NCBI GenBank assembly: GCA_036136335.1
Contig: JAYZQT010000032.1
Span: forward strand, 1 to 64,000
Length of the DNA stretch: 64,000 nucleotides
Direction of reading: 5' to 3'
Source of the DNA: JAYZQT01 sp036136335
GTDB lineage: Bacteria; Pseudomonadota; Alphaproteobacteria; MPNO01; UBA830
Shown: one piece after another, positions 8,771-18,136 of the stretch
How the letters are laid out: every line of letters starts with the position of its first letter
How positions within the stretch are numbered: position 1 is the first letter of the stretch
Notes under the pieces: model-generated
Told to the model about the DNA's origin: nothing
What the model saw: only the letters and a program-made list of their open reading frames with translations
Database searches by the model: none
Made by a program: the position numbers and the translations under genes

Positions 8771-11362
8771 ATGACGCATCAAGTGCAGGATGAAAAGTTG
8801 CAGGAACTTGTGGTTTCAGCCGATGCCGGTGCACGCAATCCGCGCGGCCCTGTGGCCGCATTGTTTGTGGGCGTCATGTTGGCTTGGTCTATTTTCCAGC
8901 TTTGGATCGCGTCGCCGCTTCCATTTATGATCCCTGATCTCTTGCCGGTGTTGAATAGTACGCAAACCCGTTCTATCCACTTGGCCTTTGCGGTTTTTTT
9001 ATCGTTTCTAGCTTATCCAGCTGTGAAACGATCTCCACGTGATCGCATTCCAACCTTGGACTGGTTGTTTGCATTTTCTGGTGCGTTCGCATCCGCATAT
9101 TTATTCCTGTTCTATGAAGAACTATCTGATCGGCCGGGAGCACCCACCGATGCTGATATCTGGATTGCCGGAATTGGCGTAATAGCATTGTTAGAGGCCA
9201 CACGCAGGGCACTCGGCCCACCATTAATGATCGTTGCGCTTGTATTTTTGGCATATGTGTTTTTCGGTGATAGTGCAATCGTTCCCGAAGAAATTCGTTG
9301 GAAAGGTGCCTCTTTCACGAAAGCCATGAGCCATCAATGGCTTACAACAGAAGGCGTGTATGGAATTGCGCTAGGGGTTTCCACGAGCTTTGTTTTTCTA
9401 TTTGTTCTGTTTGGCTCACTGCTCGATAAGGCGGGGGCGGGAAATTATTTCATACAGGTTGCATTTTCCCTCCTTGGTCACCTGCGGGGCGGTCCAGCAA
9501 AAGCGGCCGTTCTTGCCTCCGCGATGACCGGCATGATTTCTGGTTCATCCATAGCTAATGTTGTTACCACTGGTACCTTTACCATCCCATTAATGAGGCG
9601 GGTGGGTTTCACCGCTGAACAGAGCGGTTCAGTCGAGGTCGCGTCATCGGTTAATGGCCAGATTATGCCTCCGGTAATGGGGGCGGCAGCATTCTTGATG
9701 GTTGAGTATGTAGGTATCTCATACTTGGAGGTAATCAAGCACGCGTTCCTGCCAGCGGTCATTTCCTATATTGCTCTCCTATATATTGTTCACCTCGAGG
9801 CTCTGAAAAGCGGGATGGAGGGTTTGCCCAAGACGGGCAACATTAAAACGCCAGCAAATCGTGCAATTGGTGCCGGCCTTACGATTAGTAGTGTGTTGAT
9901 CCTTTGTGGAGCGATTTATTATGGGATTTTGGGGGTTAAGTGGGTATTTGGCGGCTTTTCTGACGGCATTTTGGCACTGACTGTAGTCGCGGTTTATCTC
10001 GGACTCATTGCATATGCCGCACCACATGCCGAACTTAAAACCGACGATCCAAATGCGGAAATAGCGTCCTTACCCCAATTTGTGGAGACTTTCAAAACAG
10101 GAATACATTATATCCTACCTATTGTCGTGCTGGTCTGGTTGTTAATGATCGAACGAAAGTCTCCAGGTCTTTCTGCATTCTGGGCAACCGTGTCGATGAT
10201 TGTTATTTTGATTACCCAGCATCCCTTGAAAGTGTTGTTTAGAAGTTCCGGAGATCTCTCCGCGGCGACAAAACGTGGTTGGAACGAGCTAATCGCCGGT
10301 TTGATTGCTGGTGCGCGTAATATGATCGGGATCGGTGTCGCGACAGCTGCAGCCGGCATCATAGTGGGGACCGTTACATTGACCGGGATCGGTCAGGTAA
10401 TGACTGAGTTTGTTGAAGTGCTCTCGGGCGGCAACCTAATCGTTATGCTCGTTCTGGTTTCCATTATTAGTCTGATACTGGGTATGGGCTTGCCAACAAC
10501 GGCAAACTATATCGTTGTGTCGTCGCTCATGGCAGGCGTCGTGGTTGAATTAAGCGCGGCCAACGGTCTCATTGTCCCCTTGATCGCCGTCCACATGTTT
10601 GTGTTCTACTTCGGAATTATGGCCGATGTAACACCACCAGTGGGATTAGCTTCATTCGCGGCCGCCGCGATATCAGGCGGCGATCCTATTAAAACAGGGT
10701 TTACGGCATTCTTTTACTCACTGCGTACTGTAATTCTTCCGTTCCTGTTTATTTTCAATACCGATTTGTTGTTGATCAATGTGGGTTGGGTCGATGGTAT
10801 AGCGGTTTTTGTTACCGCGACGGCTGCGATGTTGATTTTCGCCGCCGGAACGCAAGGATTTTTGCTCGTTCGTAGTAAAGTCTGGGAATCAACCATGCTT
10901 GTGTTGATCGCCTTTACGCTTTTTAGACCGGGTTTCTGGCTTGACCAAATTCAAACACCATTTGTGCATGTGCCTCCAGAAAAACTGTTGGGGCTTGTGA
11001 AGAAACAGCCCTCAAATACTGATTTGCGGATATTGGTTCGGGGGCAGAATGTGGAAGGTGAGCACGTTGAAACGACAGTTTTATTGCCGTTGGGTGCTAA
11101 AGGCTTAGGTGCAACGCGCTTGGCATCTGCCGGAATCAAAATTATCAATAAGAAGGATAAAATAATAATCGATGACGTTTTTCGAACAGATGCAGCGGGA
11201 AAACTCACCGCTGCGGCTAGGGCCGGATTGGATTTTGATATGGTGGTTCTTTCTGCCGAGGTGCCGAGAGCCCGGATGCCAAAGCAAATATTTTATATTC
11301 CCGCGTTACTTATTCTTGCGTTTATATGGTTTGTTCAGAACAGGCGACGGCTGGCAAATTGA
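8771..11362 (+). CDS. TRAP transporter fused 4TM/12TM permease (TAXI-associated)
   Basis: An 863-residue inner-membrane protein joining the small (DctQ-like) and large (DctM-like) TRAP permease domains, as is usual for TAXI systems. The first hydrophobic block is at residues 25-170. The large domain has the signature region AAVLASAMTGMISGSSIANV and, later, ILGMGLPTTANYIVVSSLMA. The C-terminal 170 residues contain a soluble segment followed by a last helix, matching the DUF3394-type extension of long TAXI permeases. It imports the ligand bound by the upstream protein, driven by an ion gradient. It is followed after 21 bases by a universal stress protein gene. Confidence 0.93.
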   Translation: MTHQVQDEKLQELVVSADAGARNPRGPVAALFVGVMLAWSIFQLWIASPLPFMIPDLLPVLNSTQTRSIHLAFAVFLSFLAYPAVKRSPRDRIPTLDWLFAFSGAFASAYLFLFYEELSDRPGAPTDADIWIAGIGVIALLEATRRALGPPLMIVALVFLAYVFFGDSAIVPEEIRWKGASFTKAMSHQWLTTEGVYGIALGVSTSFVFLFVLFGSLLDKAGAGNYFIQVAFSLLGHLRGGPAKAAVLASAMTGMISGSSIANVVTTGTFTIPLMRRVGFTAEQSGSVEVASSVNGQIMPPVMGAAAFLMVEYVGISYLEVIKHAFLPAVISYIALLYIVHLEALKSGMEGLPKTGNIKTPANRAIGAGLTISSVLILCGAIYYGILGVKWVFGGFSDGILALTVVAVYLGLIAYAAPHAELKTDDPNAEIASLPQFVETFKTGIHYILPIVVLVWLLMIERKSPGLSAFWATVSMIVILITQHPLKVLFRSSGDLSAATKRGWNELIAGLIAGARNMIGIGVATAAAGIIVGTVTLTGIGQVMTEFVEVLSGGNLIVMLVLVSIISLILGMGLPTTANYIVVSSLMAGVVVELSAANGLIVPLIAVHMFVFYFGIMADVTPPVGLASFAAAAISGGDPIKTGFTAFFYSLRTVILPFLFIFNTDLLLINVGWVDGIAVFVTATAAMLIFAAGTQGFLLVRSKVWESTMLVLIAFTLFRPGFWLDQIQTPFVHVPPEKLLGLVKKQPSNTDLRILVRGQNVEGEHVETTVLLPLGAKGLGATRLASAGIKIINKKDKIIIDDVFRTDAAGKLTAAARAGLDFDMVVLSAEVPRARMPKQIFYIPALLILAFIWFVQNRRRLAN

Positions 11363-11383
11363 CCAGTCCAATGGAGACATCCG

Positions 11384-11809
11384 ATGTATGAGAACATTTT
11401 ATTACCCATTGATCTTGGTAACGAAAGTTCGTGGGGCAAGGCGTTGCCCACTGCCATTGAATACTGCAAAGCGTTTGAGGCAATCCTTCATTTGATGACG
11501 GTTATGCCGGATTTCGGTTCCCCGATGGTCGCTCAGTTTTTTCCAGATGATCATGAAAATCGCATGATGACAAATGCAAATGAGGTGTTAAATAAATTTG
11601 CCTCCGAACAGGTGCCCGCGTCTATCGAGGGCCGACATATCGTTACCGATGGTACAATTTATCAAATGATTATCGAAACAGCTGAAAAAATCGACGCTGA
11701 CCTGATCATTGTGGGGTCGCATCGTCCTGAATTGAAGGATTATTTACTTGGACCAAACGCCGCGCGAGTTGTTCGTCATTCGGCGAAATCTGTTCTAGTT
11801 GTTAGGTAG
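11384..11809 (+). CDS. Universal stress protein (UspA family), TRAP-associated
   Basis: A 141-residue UspA-fold protein beginning MYENILLPIDLG, with the nucleotide-binding C-terminal motif seen as IVGSHRPELKDYLLGPNAARVVRHS followed by VLVV. It closes the TAXI-TRAP operon, 21 bases after the permease, with GGAGA ahead of its ATG. Small Usp proteins next to TRAP operons (TeaD with TeaABC in Halomonas) bind ATP and can moderate transport; the same role here is inference. Confidence 0.9.
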   Translation: MYENILLPIDLGNESSWGKALPTAIEYCKAFEAILHLMTVMPDFGSPMVAQFFPDDHENRMMTNANEVLNKFASEQVPASIEGRHIVTDGTIYQMIIETAEKIDADLIIVGSHRPELKDYLLGPNAARVVRHSAKSVLVVR

Positions 11810-11898
11810 AAGAATGTTGCCGCCCGCACTGGAAAACTATGGATAGGAAACGTTTCGTGGACGTTCTAAATCTGTCAGATCGAAAAAAGCAGCATTGT

Positions 11899-12282
11899 TT
11901 ATTTAGTAGCGTGTTTGAGGAAGGCTAATAGGGTTTTGATATCTGTTGTCTTTTTCAGGCCGGCAAAAGACATCTTCGTTCTTTTTATGAAGGTGCGAGG
12001 TTTTACGAGAAATTTGGCAATTGTTTTTTCGGACCACACCAGTCCGTCTGACCCGGCCTTTTTCATAGCCTTGGAGTAGCGGTATTTTGGAGCGGAGCCG
12101 GCTTTTCGTCCAAATATCCCTTTAAGGCTTGGCCCAACGCGGTTTTTACCAGCGACAAGGGAGTGGCAGGCTTTGCATTTGTTAAAGACCCGTTTGCCTT
12201 TGCTTAAGTTCGCAGCATCCGCAAAATTTATCGAAAATACAATTAGTACGGCGACAGGGATTAGAGATATGGTTTTTCTCAT
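11899..12282 (-). CDS. Small periplasmic class I cytochrome c
   Basis: A 127-residue protein with a signal peptide (MRKTISLIPVAVLIVFSINFADA), the haem motif CKACH near residue 37, and a distal methionine in TKMSFAGL near residue 104. The surrounding segment (SLKGIFGRKAGSAPKYRYSKAM) is typical of cytochrome c2/c550-type proteins. It would carry electrons in the periplasm, probably to a terminal oxidase or from a dehydrogenase. It stands alone, convergent with the stress-protein gene. Confidence 0.93.
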   Translation of the reverse strand: MRKTISLIPVAVLIVFSINFADAANLSKGKRVFNKCKACHSLVAGKNRVGPSLKGIFGRKAGSAPKYRYSKAMKKAGSDGLVWSEKTIAKFLVKPRTFIKRTKMSFAGLKKTTDIKTLLAFLKHATK

Positions 12283-12600
12283 AGCTCCTCAAAGCGATGT
12301 TCTGAAAAGACAATCAGTCAATTTACAAGAATATCACCATTATATGTTAACGGACGTGAAAGATCCCGGTGGCCTTTTGTCGCGGAATGCACGCGTTGGA
12401 GTCACAATTGATCTCAAGTTGGACGTACAAAACTAATATAATCTATAACCGATCGCTATCTGGGAACGCCTTCGCGTTTTTGAGACGAGAAGTGATTACA
12501 ATTCTTGAACACCAAACTAGTAGACTGGTATTGATTTAGAAAAATTTTCAGGAGCGATCCGGGAAGTTTGCCCCCTGATTGAATCTCGGCCAAACCCTGT
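12283..12600. other. Intergenic region upstream of cytochrome c
   Basis: The region lies between the start of the cytochrome gene and the end of dinB, both on the minus strand. It should contain the cytochrome promoter, but no convincing -35/-10 pair, terminator or small gene was found. Confidence 0.4.
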
Positions 12601-13860
12601 TCAGTTTTCAATTGTTCGGCGTTTTCCTATAACATCGCGCCCAAGGCGGGTACGCAGTTCGTCAATCACGGTCTCTATTGTCTTGTGATGTTGCAAATTG
12701 AGGTCTGCCAGATCAATGGGATCGCAATCCTCTGCCGGCGAGAATTTTGAAAGCCCCACTCCCAGAAGACGGTACGAAATTCCGTTTGCTTCTTTTTTTA
12801 GCAGGTGCCTTGCCGCGGCATATATCACCTCAGCAAGTTGGGTCGGGTCAGGCAATGTCCGTGAGCGGGTTAGGGTACGGAAACTCGCAGTCTTTAACTT
12901 TAGGGTAACGGTACGGCCCCCAATTCCCTCTTTTTTCAGGCCAGCGGAAACCTGCTCGGTTTGCTGCCACAGGGCGCGCTGAAGCTGTTTAATTTCGGAA
13001 ATATCTTTCGAAAAAGTCCGCTCGCTTGAAAGGCTTTTCCGGCGGTTGCTGGCAGATACCTCGCGAAAGTCGTGACCTTGTGATAGTGCTGCAAGACGGC
13101 CGCCCATCTCTCCATACCGGAGTATCAGTTCCCGCTTGTCCAGCACCTGAAGTTCACCGATTGTGGTAATTCCGTCCTGCTCAAGACGGCGCTGAAAGAC
13201 CGCACCCACGCCCCAGATTCTCCAAACTGGCAGCGCAGCCAGAAAAGTTCTGGTTTCTCGTTTTCCAATAACCTTGAAACCGTGTGGTTTGTTAAATCCG
13301 GATGCTAACTTGGAAAGAAATTTGTTATGGCTAAGACCTACCGTAACCGTGATGCCGTGCGTTAAATAGATATTGGCTGCCAGACGTGCCAAGGTTAACG
13401 CCGGGCTAGCGCTGTGCAGTCGTTCGGTGCCGGTGAGGTCCAGAAATGCTTCATCAATTGAGATTGGTTCCACCAGTGGTGTAACAGTTCTCATCATATC
13501 TCGTATTTCGTGTCCAATCTGGCGATATAGTGACATGTTTGGCGGGATCACCACTGCTTCTGGACAAGCCCTCAGTGCTTGCAACATAGGCATTGCAGAA
13601 TGAATGCCGTATTGACGTGCTACGTAGCATGCCGCAAGTACCACGCCCCTTGTTCGTCCACCCACAAGAACCGGCATTTTTAATAGTTCAGGCCTGTCGC
13701 GTTTTTCGACACTTGCATAAAACGAATCACAATCAATATGTGCTATACAGAGTTCGGTCAGTTCAGGGTGTGAAACTATTCGTTTGCTGTAGCAAACTGA
13801 ACAATGTCCATGCTTGGACATCGTTTCGGGCGACAGACAATTGAGACAAACCACCTTCAT
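12601..13860 (-). CDS. dinB: DNA polymerase IV (Y family) with N-terminal Cys motif
   Basis: A 419-residue translesion DNA polymerase. The catalytic carboxylate motifs are present: IAHIDCDSFYASVEKR near residue 40 and ISIDEAFLDLTG near residue 140. The fingers/palm and little-finger regions have normal length. In front of the polymerase core lies a short segment with two CxxC pairs (Cys 5, 8 and Cys 20, 23) that could hold a zinc ion; similar N-termini occur in alphaproteobacterial DinB proteins. The enzyme copies past damaged bases without proofreading. No SOS box was recognised upstream and no imuA or dnaE2 is adjacent. Confidence 0.94.
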   Translation of the reverse strand: MKVVCLNCLSPETMSKHGHCSVCYSKRIVSHPELTELCIAHIDCDSFYASVEKRDRPELLKMPVLVGGRTRGVVLAACYVARQYGIHSAMPMLQALRACPEAVVIPPNMSLYRQIGHEIRDMMRTVTPLVEPISIDEAFLDLTGTERLHSASPALTLARLAANIYLTHGITVTVGLSHNKFLSKLASGFNKPHGFKVIGKRETRTFLAALPVWRIWGVGAVFQRRLEQDGITTIGELQVLDKRELILRYGEMGGRLAALSQGHDFREVSASNRRKSLSSERTFSKDISEIKQLQRALWQQTEQVSAGLKKEGIGGRTVTLKLKTASFRTLTRSRTLPDPTQLAEVIYAAARHLLKKEANGISYRLLGVGLSKFSPAEDCDPIDLADLNLQHHKTIETVIDELRTRLGRDVIGKRRTIEN

Positions 13861-14032
13861 ATACTAATCCTCGGACAACCGCTTCCGTAACGCCAAATCC
13901 TCTGAGTGACCTTTATTATGGTACATTAAAGTAGGGTTGCCGAGTTGGATGGACTTTTAGCTGGAACTACTCGCCAAGGTCTTCAGAGTTACATACAGTC
14001 GATATTTGGGAATATGACAGAAATCGAGTTAT

Positions 14033-14758
14033 ATGATTGATAAGACAATCGATAGAATAAATGACGCGGTATCGGTTATCGACGACGGGGCAACCGTGTT
14101 AGTTAGCGGATTTGGAGACTCCGGGAATCCTACGGAACTTGTTCATGCATTGATTGATCAAGGCCCGCGTGACCTTACCCTCGTTAATAATAATGCCGGC
14201 AACGGCCATGTGGGCCTAGCGGCGTTAATTGAAGCGGGTTGTGTAAGTAAAATGGTTTGCTCGTTTCCACGGTCATCTCATTCGGTAGTATTTGAAACAA
14301 TGTATAAAAAAGGCGACATCGAACTGGAGGTTGTGCCTCAGGGCACCCTTGCTGAACGCCTTCGCGCCGCCGGTGCTGGGATAGGGGGTTTTTACACGAA
14401 AACAACGATCGGCACCCCCCTTGCAGAAGGCAAAGAACGGCGCCATTACAATGGAGAAGAATATGTGCTCGAGGAACCAATGCATGCGGACTTCGCGCTG
14501 GTGAAAGCTGACCGCGCCGATCGATGGGGCAATCTGACTTTCAGGCTATCTGCTAGGAATTTTGGCCCAATTATGTGTATGGCGGCAGAGACGACAATTG
14601 TTCAGGCACGCGAGGTCGTTTTGTTAGGTGAAATACCACCTGAGAATGTCGTCACGCCAGGAATTTTTGTTGATCAGATCGTCGAGGTTCCAAATCCGGT
14701 TAACGAGCGTGACTTGATAGAATCGGACGTTATTTATGTTGCAAGCAAAACAAAATGA
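14033..14758 (+). CDS. 3-oxoacid CoA-transferase, subunit A
   Basis: A 241-residue family I CoA-transferase alpha subunit. It shows the early glycine-rich region (VLVSGFGDSGNPTELVHAL, from about residue 23) and the segment FALVKADRADRWGNL typical of ScoA/PcaI. The complex transfers CoA from succinyl-CoA to a 3-oxoacid such as acetoacetate or 3-oxoadipate. The stop overlaps subunit B by four bases (ATGA). Acetoacetate and 3-oxoadipate enzymes cannot be separated by eye. No beta-ketothiolase is next to it. Confidence 0.92.
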   Translation: MIDKTIDRINDAVSVIDDGATVLVSGFGDSGNPTELVHALIDQGPRDLTLVNNNAGNGHVGLAALIEAGCVSKMVCSFPRSSHSVVFETMYKKGDIELEVVPQGTLAERLRAAGAGIGGFYTKTTIGTPLAEGKERRHYNGEEYVLEEPMHADFALVKADRADRWGNLTFRLSARNFGPIMCMAAETTIVQAREVVLLGEIPPENVVTPGIFVDQIVEVPNPVNERDLIESDVIYVASKTK

Positions 14759-15432
14759 CAGGGAAATTGACACGTCGACAGGTGGCTTGGCGAATCGCTC
14801 AGGACATCGGTGATGGTGCCTACGTCAACCTTGGGATTGGGCAGCCAGAATTGGTTTCGAATTACATCCCTGAAGGAAGAGAGATCGTTTTTCATAGTGA
14901 AAATGGTATCCTCGGAATGGGCCCGGAACCCGGCCAGAACGAGGTAGACTACGACCTTATAAATGCCGGCAAGAAACCAGTGACCCTTCTTGCCGGTGGC
15001 GCCTTTTTTCATCACGCGGACTCCTTTGCAATGATACGGGGTGGGCACATCGACATTTGTGTTCTGGGAGCCTTTCAGATTTCTCAGAATGGCGACCTTG
15101 CAAACTGGTCTACGGGTATCACTGGTTCCATCCCTGCGGTTGGAGGAGCGATGGATCTCGCAGTTGGCGCTCGCCGGGTGTTTATAATGACTGATCACAA
15201 CACAAAAAAAGGAGACCCCAAAATAGTCGCTGATTGTTCCTATCCGTTGACCGCTCAGGGCGTTGTTAACACTGTTTATTCTGATATCGCGGTAATTGAT
15301 GTGACACATAAAGGGTTGGTTGTTCGTGAAAAGTTGGCGGGTATATCGTTTGGCGAGTTACAAAAACGAACAGCGGCCCCTCTCGCGGGCCGCGATACCT
15401 TTACAGAACTTACGACCCCAGACATCGGCTGA
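14755..15432 (+). CDS. 3-oxoacid CoA-transferase, subunit B
   Basis: A 225-residue beta subunit with the active-site motif HSENGILGMGP. Glu49 is the residue that in this family forms the glutamyl-CoA thioester. The start ATG overlaps the end of subunit A, giving translational coupling. The remaining sequence (GIGQPELVSNYIP, AGGAFFHHADSFAMIRGGH) is typical of ScoB/PcaJ. About 240 bases without a recognisable gene follow. Confidence 0.93.
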   Translation: MTGKLTRRQVAWRIAQDIGDGAYVNLGIGQPELVSNYIPEGREIVFHSENGILGMGPEPGQNEVDYDLINAGKKPVTLLAGGAFFHHADSFAMIRGGHIDICVLGAFQISQNGDLANWSTGITGSIPAVGGAMDLAVGARRVFIMTDHNTKKGDPKIVADCSYPLTAQGVVNTVYSDIAVIDVTHKGLVVREKLAGISFGELQKRTAAPLAGRDTFTELTTPDIG

Positions 15433-15669
15433 AAAATGACCAGATTAAAGATTTGGGTGCGGTTGGATGGCCCTCCGAATTAGACATTGTGGGTAAAACA
15501 TAATGGAATGAGTAGTAGTGGGATTTGCCTGTAATCCAAACGGTAAGACAGGTTGGTTCGCCACATTCCCGCAAATCGGATTGTGCGCGAAACCCCTCCA
15601 CTTATAGAACTTACACCTCCGTTACACTTCTCGATTGCGCCGAAATTTTGACCGCACACAATGCCGTTA

Positions 15670-16572
15670 TCAGCCGTCAAAGCGGAATAGCCTCAGCGGG
15701 TTTTCTACCAGTATCAATTGCTGGAGGTCCGCGTCCGGAATTAGCTGCGGTATAGCGTCAACAAGTTCTCCAGTGTCGCATTGGTCTCCAATACTGTAGC
15801 GCTGAGAGTGGGGCCAGTCTGTTCCCCACAAGAGCCGATTGGGGGCGACGTCAACCATTGCATGCGCGAAATCATTTGCATCTGTGTAAGGTGGTCCGGC
15901 TGATGAACAGCGTTCAATGCAGGAAAGTTTCGCCCAGATGTGTTCGCAATCTCGCAATAAATTCAGGAGCGTCTGGAACGCCGGTTGGTCTACCTGTTTC
16001 TGGAAGTTGACCCGAGCATAATGATCTATAATCGTAGGGATAGGCATTCGAGAGAGCCAATTTGCATTTGCAATTAACCCGTCTGGTTTGGTGTGAATTG
16101 TCAATGACCACCCTAGGTCTTTAACCCGATCGACGACGGTTTCAATCAGCCTGAGATTGTTGGTCCCGCCGCTATCGGCAATCATGTTGAACCGTACGCC
16201 GCGGATCCCTCCTGAATGCAGCGCCAGTAGGTCTTCGTCTGAGAAGGAGGTGTCAACCTTGGCAACGCCCATTAGGCACCCATTTGCACATTTAATCGCA
16301 TTTAACGTCACCGAGTTGTCATAACCGTGTGCCATTGGCTGGACGACGACGCCACGCGATATCCCCAGATGTTGCATCAGTTGAAGATAGTGAGAAATTG
16401 GCGCGGCCGGCGGCGTATAAATACGTTCTTTATGGGGCGCCCACGGAAAAATTTCTGGTGGCCCAAACACGTGAAAATGTGTGTCGACTGTTCCATGGGG
16501 CAGTTTAAAACAAGGTTTTCGCGGGCTCGGGTGGGGTGGGTAGCAGTAGGGAAGGTCGTAAGGGTTCATCAT
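15670..16572 (-). CDS. Amidohydrolase-2 family hydrolase, LigI-like
   Basis: A TIM-barrel metal-dependent hydrolase of about 301 residues from the ATG at 16572; a longer open frame upstream lacks family features. The N-terminal metal motif GTVDTHFHVFGP and the C-terminal LLWGTDWPHS (conserved Asp) match the COG3618 group. That group includes 2-pyrone-4,6-dicarboxylate lactonase (LigI) and other lactone hydrolases. The substrate is probably a lactone or ring-fission product. It is divergent from the AhpD-like gene with 93 bases between, which suggests shared control. Start position is moderately certain. Confidence 0.85.
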   Translation of the reverse strand: MMNPYDLPYCYPPHPSPRKPCFKLPHGTVDTHFHVFGPPEIFPWAPHKERIYTPPAAPISHYLQLMQHLGISRGVVVQPMAHGYDNSVTLNAIKCANGCLMGVAKVDTSFSDEDLLALHSGGIRGVRFNMIADSGGTNNLRLIETVVDRVKDLGWSLTIHTKPDGLIANANWLSRMPIPTIIDHYARVNFQKQVDQPAFQTLLNLLRDCEHIWAKLSCIERCSSAGPPYTDANDFAHAMVDVAPNRLLWGTDWPHSQRYSIGDQCDTGELVDAIPQLIPDADLQQLILVENPLRLFRFDG

Positions 16573-16665
16573 AACCAAGTTTCCATAACCATGCTGCACG
16601 CTTAACAATGACAAGTGCATTACGCCAGAATATGGTGGGTAAAGAAAGTTTGATCGGAGAAACAA

Positions 16666-17268
16666 ATGGTTCGTATCACTCCCATTCGTCGTGAAGAAGC
16701 ACCGGAGCTTGAGGATGTATTCAGTCGCGCGGAGCAGGCGCTAGGATTTGTTCCAAACAGCTTTTTTGCGATGGGACGCTCGCCGGGTATTCTGCGGGCG
16801 TTCACGCGTCTGGCGCGAGAGGTGATTGGGGTACCAGGAAAAGTTCCCCTATCGTTAAAGCGGATGGCAGGTTATATGGTGAGCCGCTCAGCGGGCTGCC
16901 AGTATTGTTCCGCACATACGGCTGAGACTAACAGTGCGGTCGACGGTGTTCCACCGGAAAAAGTAGCCGCTATTTGGGAATACGAAACCAGTTCCATGTT
17001 TACCGATGCCGAACGGGCGGTACTGCGCATGGCACAGGGTGCCGGATCATCACCCAACGCCGTTTCGGATGGCGATATGGAAGATCTCCAAAAATATTTC
17101 GATGACGACCAGATCGTGGAACTTGTCTCGGCAGTTTGTCTGTTTGGGTGGCTTAACCGGTGGAATGATACCTTGGCTACTGACCTTGAAACACGTCCGC
17201 TGGAATTTGGGCTTGCCAACCTGTCTGGCAGTGGATGGGTGCCAGGAAAACATGTTTCAAATAAATGA
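16666..17268 (+). CDS. AhpD-like / carboxymuconolactone decarboxylase family protein
   Basis: A 200-residue helical protein with the redox motif SAGCQYCSAHTAE (Cys78, Cys81, His84), the CxxCxxH active site of AhpD-type peroxidases. The true carboxymuconolactone decarboxylase lacks this pair, so an alkylhydroperoxidase-like role is more likely. GGAG precedes the start by 6-8 bases. It is followed after 9 bases by an SDR and is divergent from the LigI-like hydrolase; the three may act in one catabolic step series. Confidence 0.87.
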   Translation: MVRITPIRREEAPELEDVFSRAEQALGFVPNSFFAMGRSPGILRAFTRLAREVIGVPGKVPLSLKRMAGYMVSRSAGCQYCSAHTAETNSAVDGVPPEKVAAIWEYETSSMFTDAERAVLRMAQGAGSSPNAVSDGDMEDLQKYFDDDQIVELVSAVCLFGWLNRWNDTLATDLETRPLEFGLANLSGSGWVPGKHVSNK

Positions 17269-17277
17269 AGTCGATCA

Positions 17278-18126
17278 TTGATTTATACGCCACCTAAGGG
17301 ACCGCAAGGTCCCGGCGCATATCCGTCACTGGACGGGCGTTCAATCATCGTAACCGGAGGGGGGCAGGGAATTGGACGATGCCTCGCACTTGCGCTTGCT
17401 GAACGTGGCGCAAACGTGGTTGTCACGGCTGCACGGGACGCTTTGTCGCTTGATGAGACGGCGACAGCGGCGGCGGACCTCAAAGGAAACATCATACCGC
17501 TTAAGGCAGATATTTGCAGTACGGACGATTGTCAGCGAACCGTGGAGTTCGCGCTCATCGAATTTGGCAGCCTTTTCGGGTTAGTAAATAATGCCGCCCG
17601 GGGAATTTCCTATGTCCGCGAAATGTCTGGCGGTGTTGCTGTGCCCTTCTGGAAAGCGGATACCGATCGTTGGGTAGAGACCATGACAACGAATGTGATC
17701 GGCACATTTCATATGAGTGCGGCGGTTGGACCTGTTATGGTGGAACAGGGGTTCGGACGCATCATCAACATCTCCACGAGTGACCGATCCATGGTGCGAG
17801 AAATGAATTCGCCCTATGGGCCCAGCAAGGCGGCGTTGGAAGCCATGAGCGTTGCTTGGGCCAGAGAGTTCGTTAATCATGGAGTTACAGTCAACGTGCT
17901 GTTGCCGGGCGGTGCAACAGAGACGCGGATGATCACGGGTGTATCCAAACGTATACCGTTGCCCGCAGATGTGATGAATCCTGCCATACTTTGGCTGTGC
18001 TCCGACGCCTCATCACTACACACGGGGGGACGCTACATCGCTTGTGAATGGGACAGGATGGTTAAACCTGATACCGCCGCTGCAGGTGCGCGCCAGCTTT
18101 CTCACAACCTGCCGGTAATTATGTAG
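17278..18126 (+). CDS. Short-chain dehydrogenase/reductase
   Basis: A 282-residue SDR with the Rossmann motif TGGGQGIG (residues 26-33), NNAARG near residue 102, and the catalytic YxxxK (YGPSK near residue 180) preceded by a serine. The first recognisable codon is a TTG with GAAG seven bases before it, and no in-frame ATG fits, so a TTG start is likely. It would oxidise an alcohol or reduce a ketone with NAD(P). Substrate unknown; the neighbouring LigI-like and AhpD-like genes suggest catabolism. Confidence 0.9.
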   Translation: MIYTPPKGPQGPGAYPSLDGRSIIVTGGGQGIGRCLALALAERGANVVVTAARDALSLDETATAAADLKGNIIPLKADICSTDDCQRTVEFALIEFGSLFGLVNNAARGISYVREMSGGVAVPFWKADTDRWVETMTTNVIGTFHMSAAVGPVMVEQGFGRIINISTSDRSMVREMNSPYGPSKAALEAMSVAWAREFVNHGVTVNVLLPGGATETRMITGVSKRIPLPADVMNPAILWLCSDASSLHTGGRYIACEWDRMVKPDTAAAGARQLSHNLPVIM

Positions 18127-18136
18127 AATGACTTTC

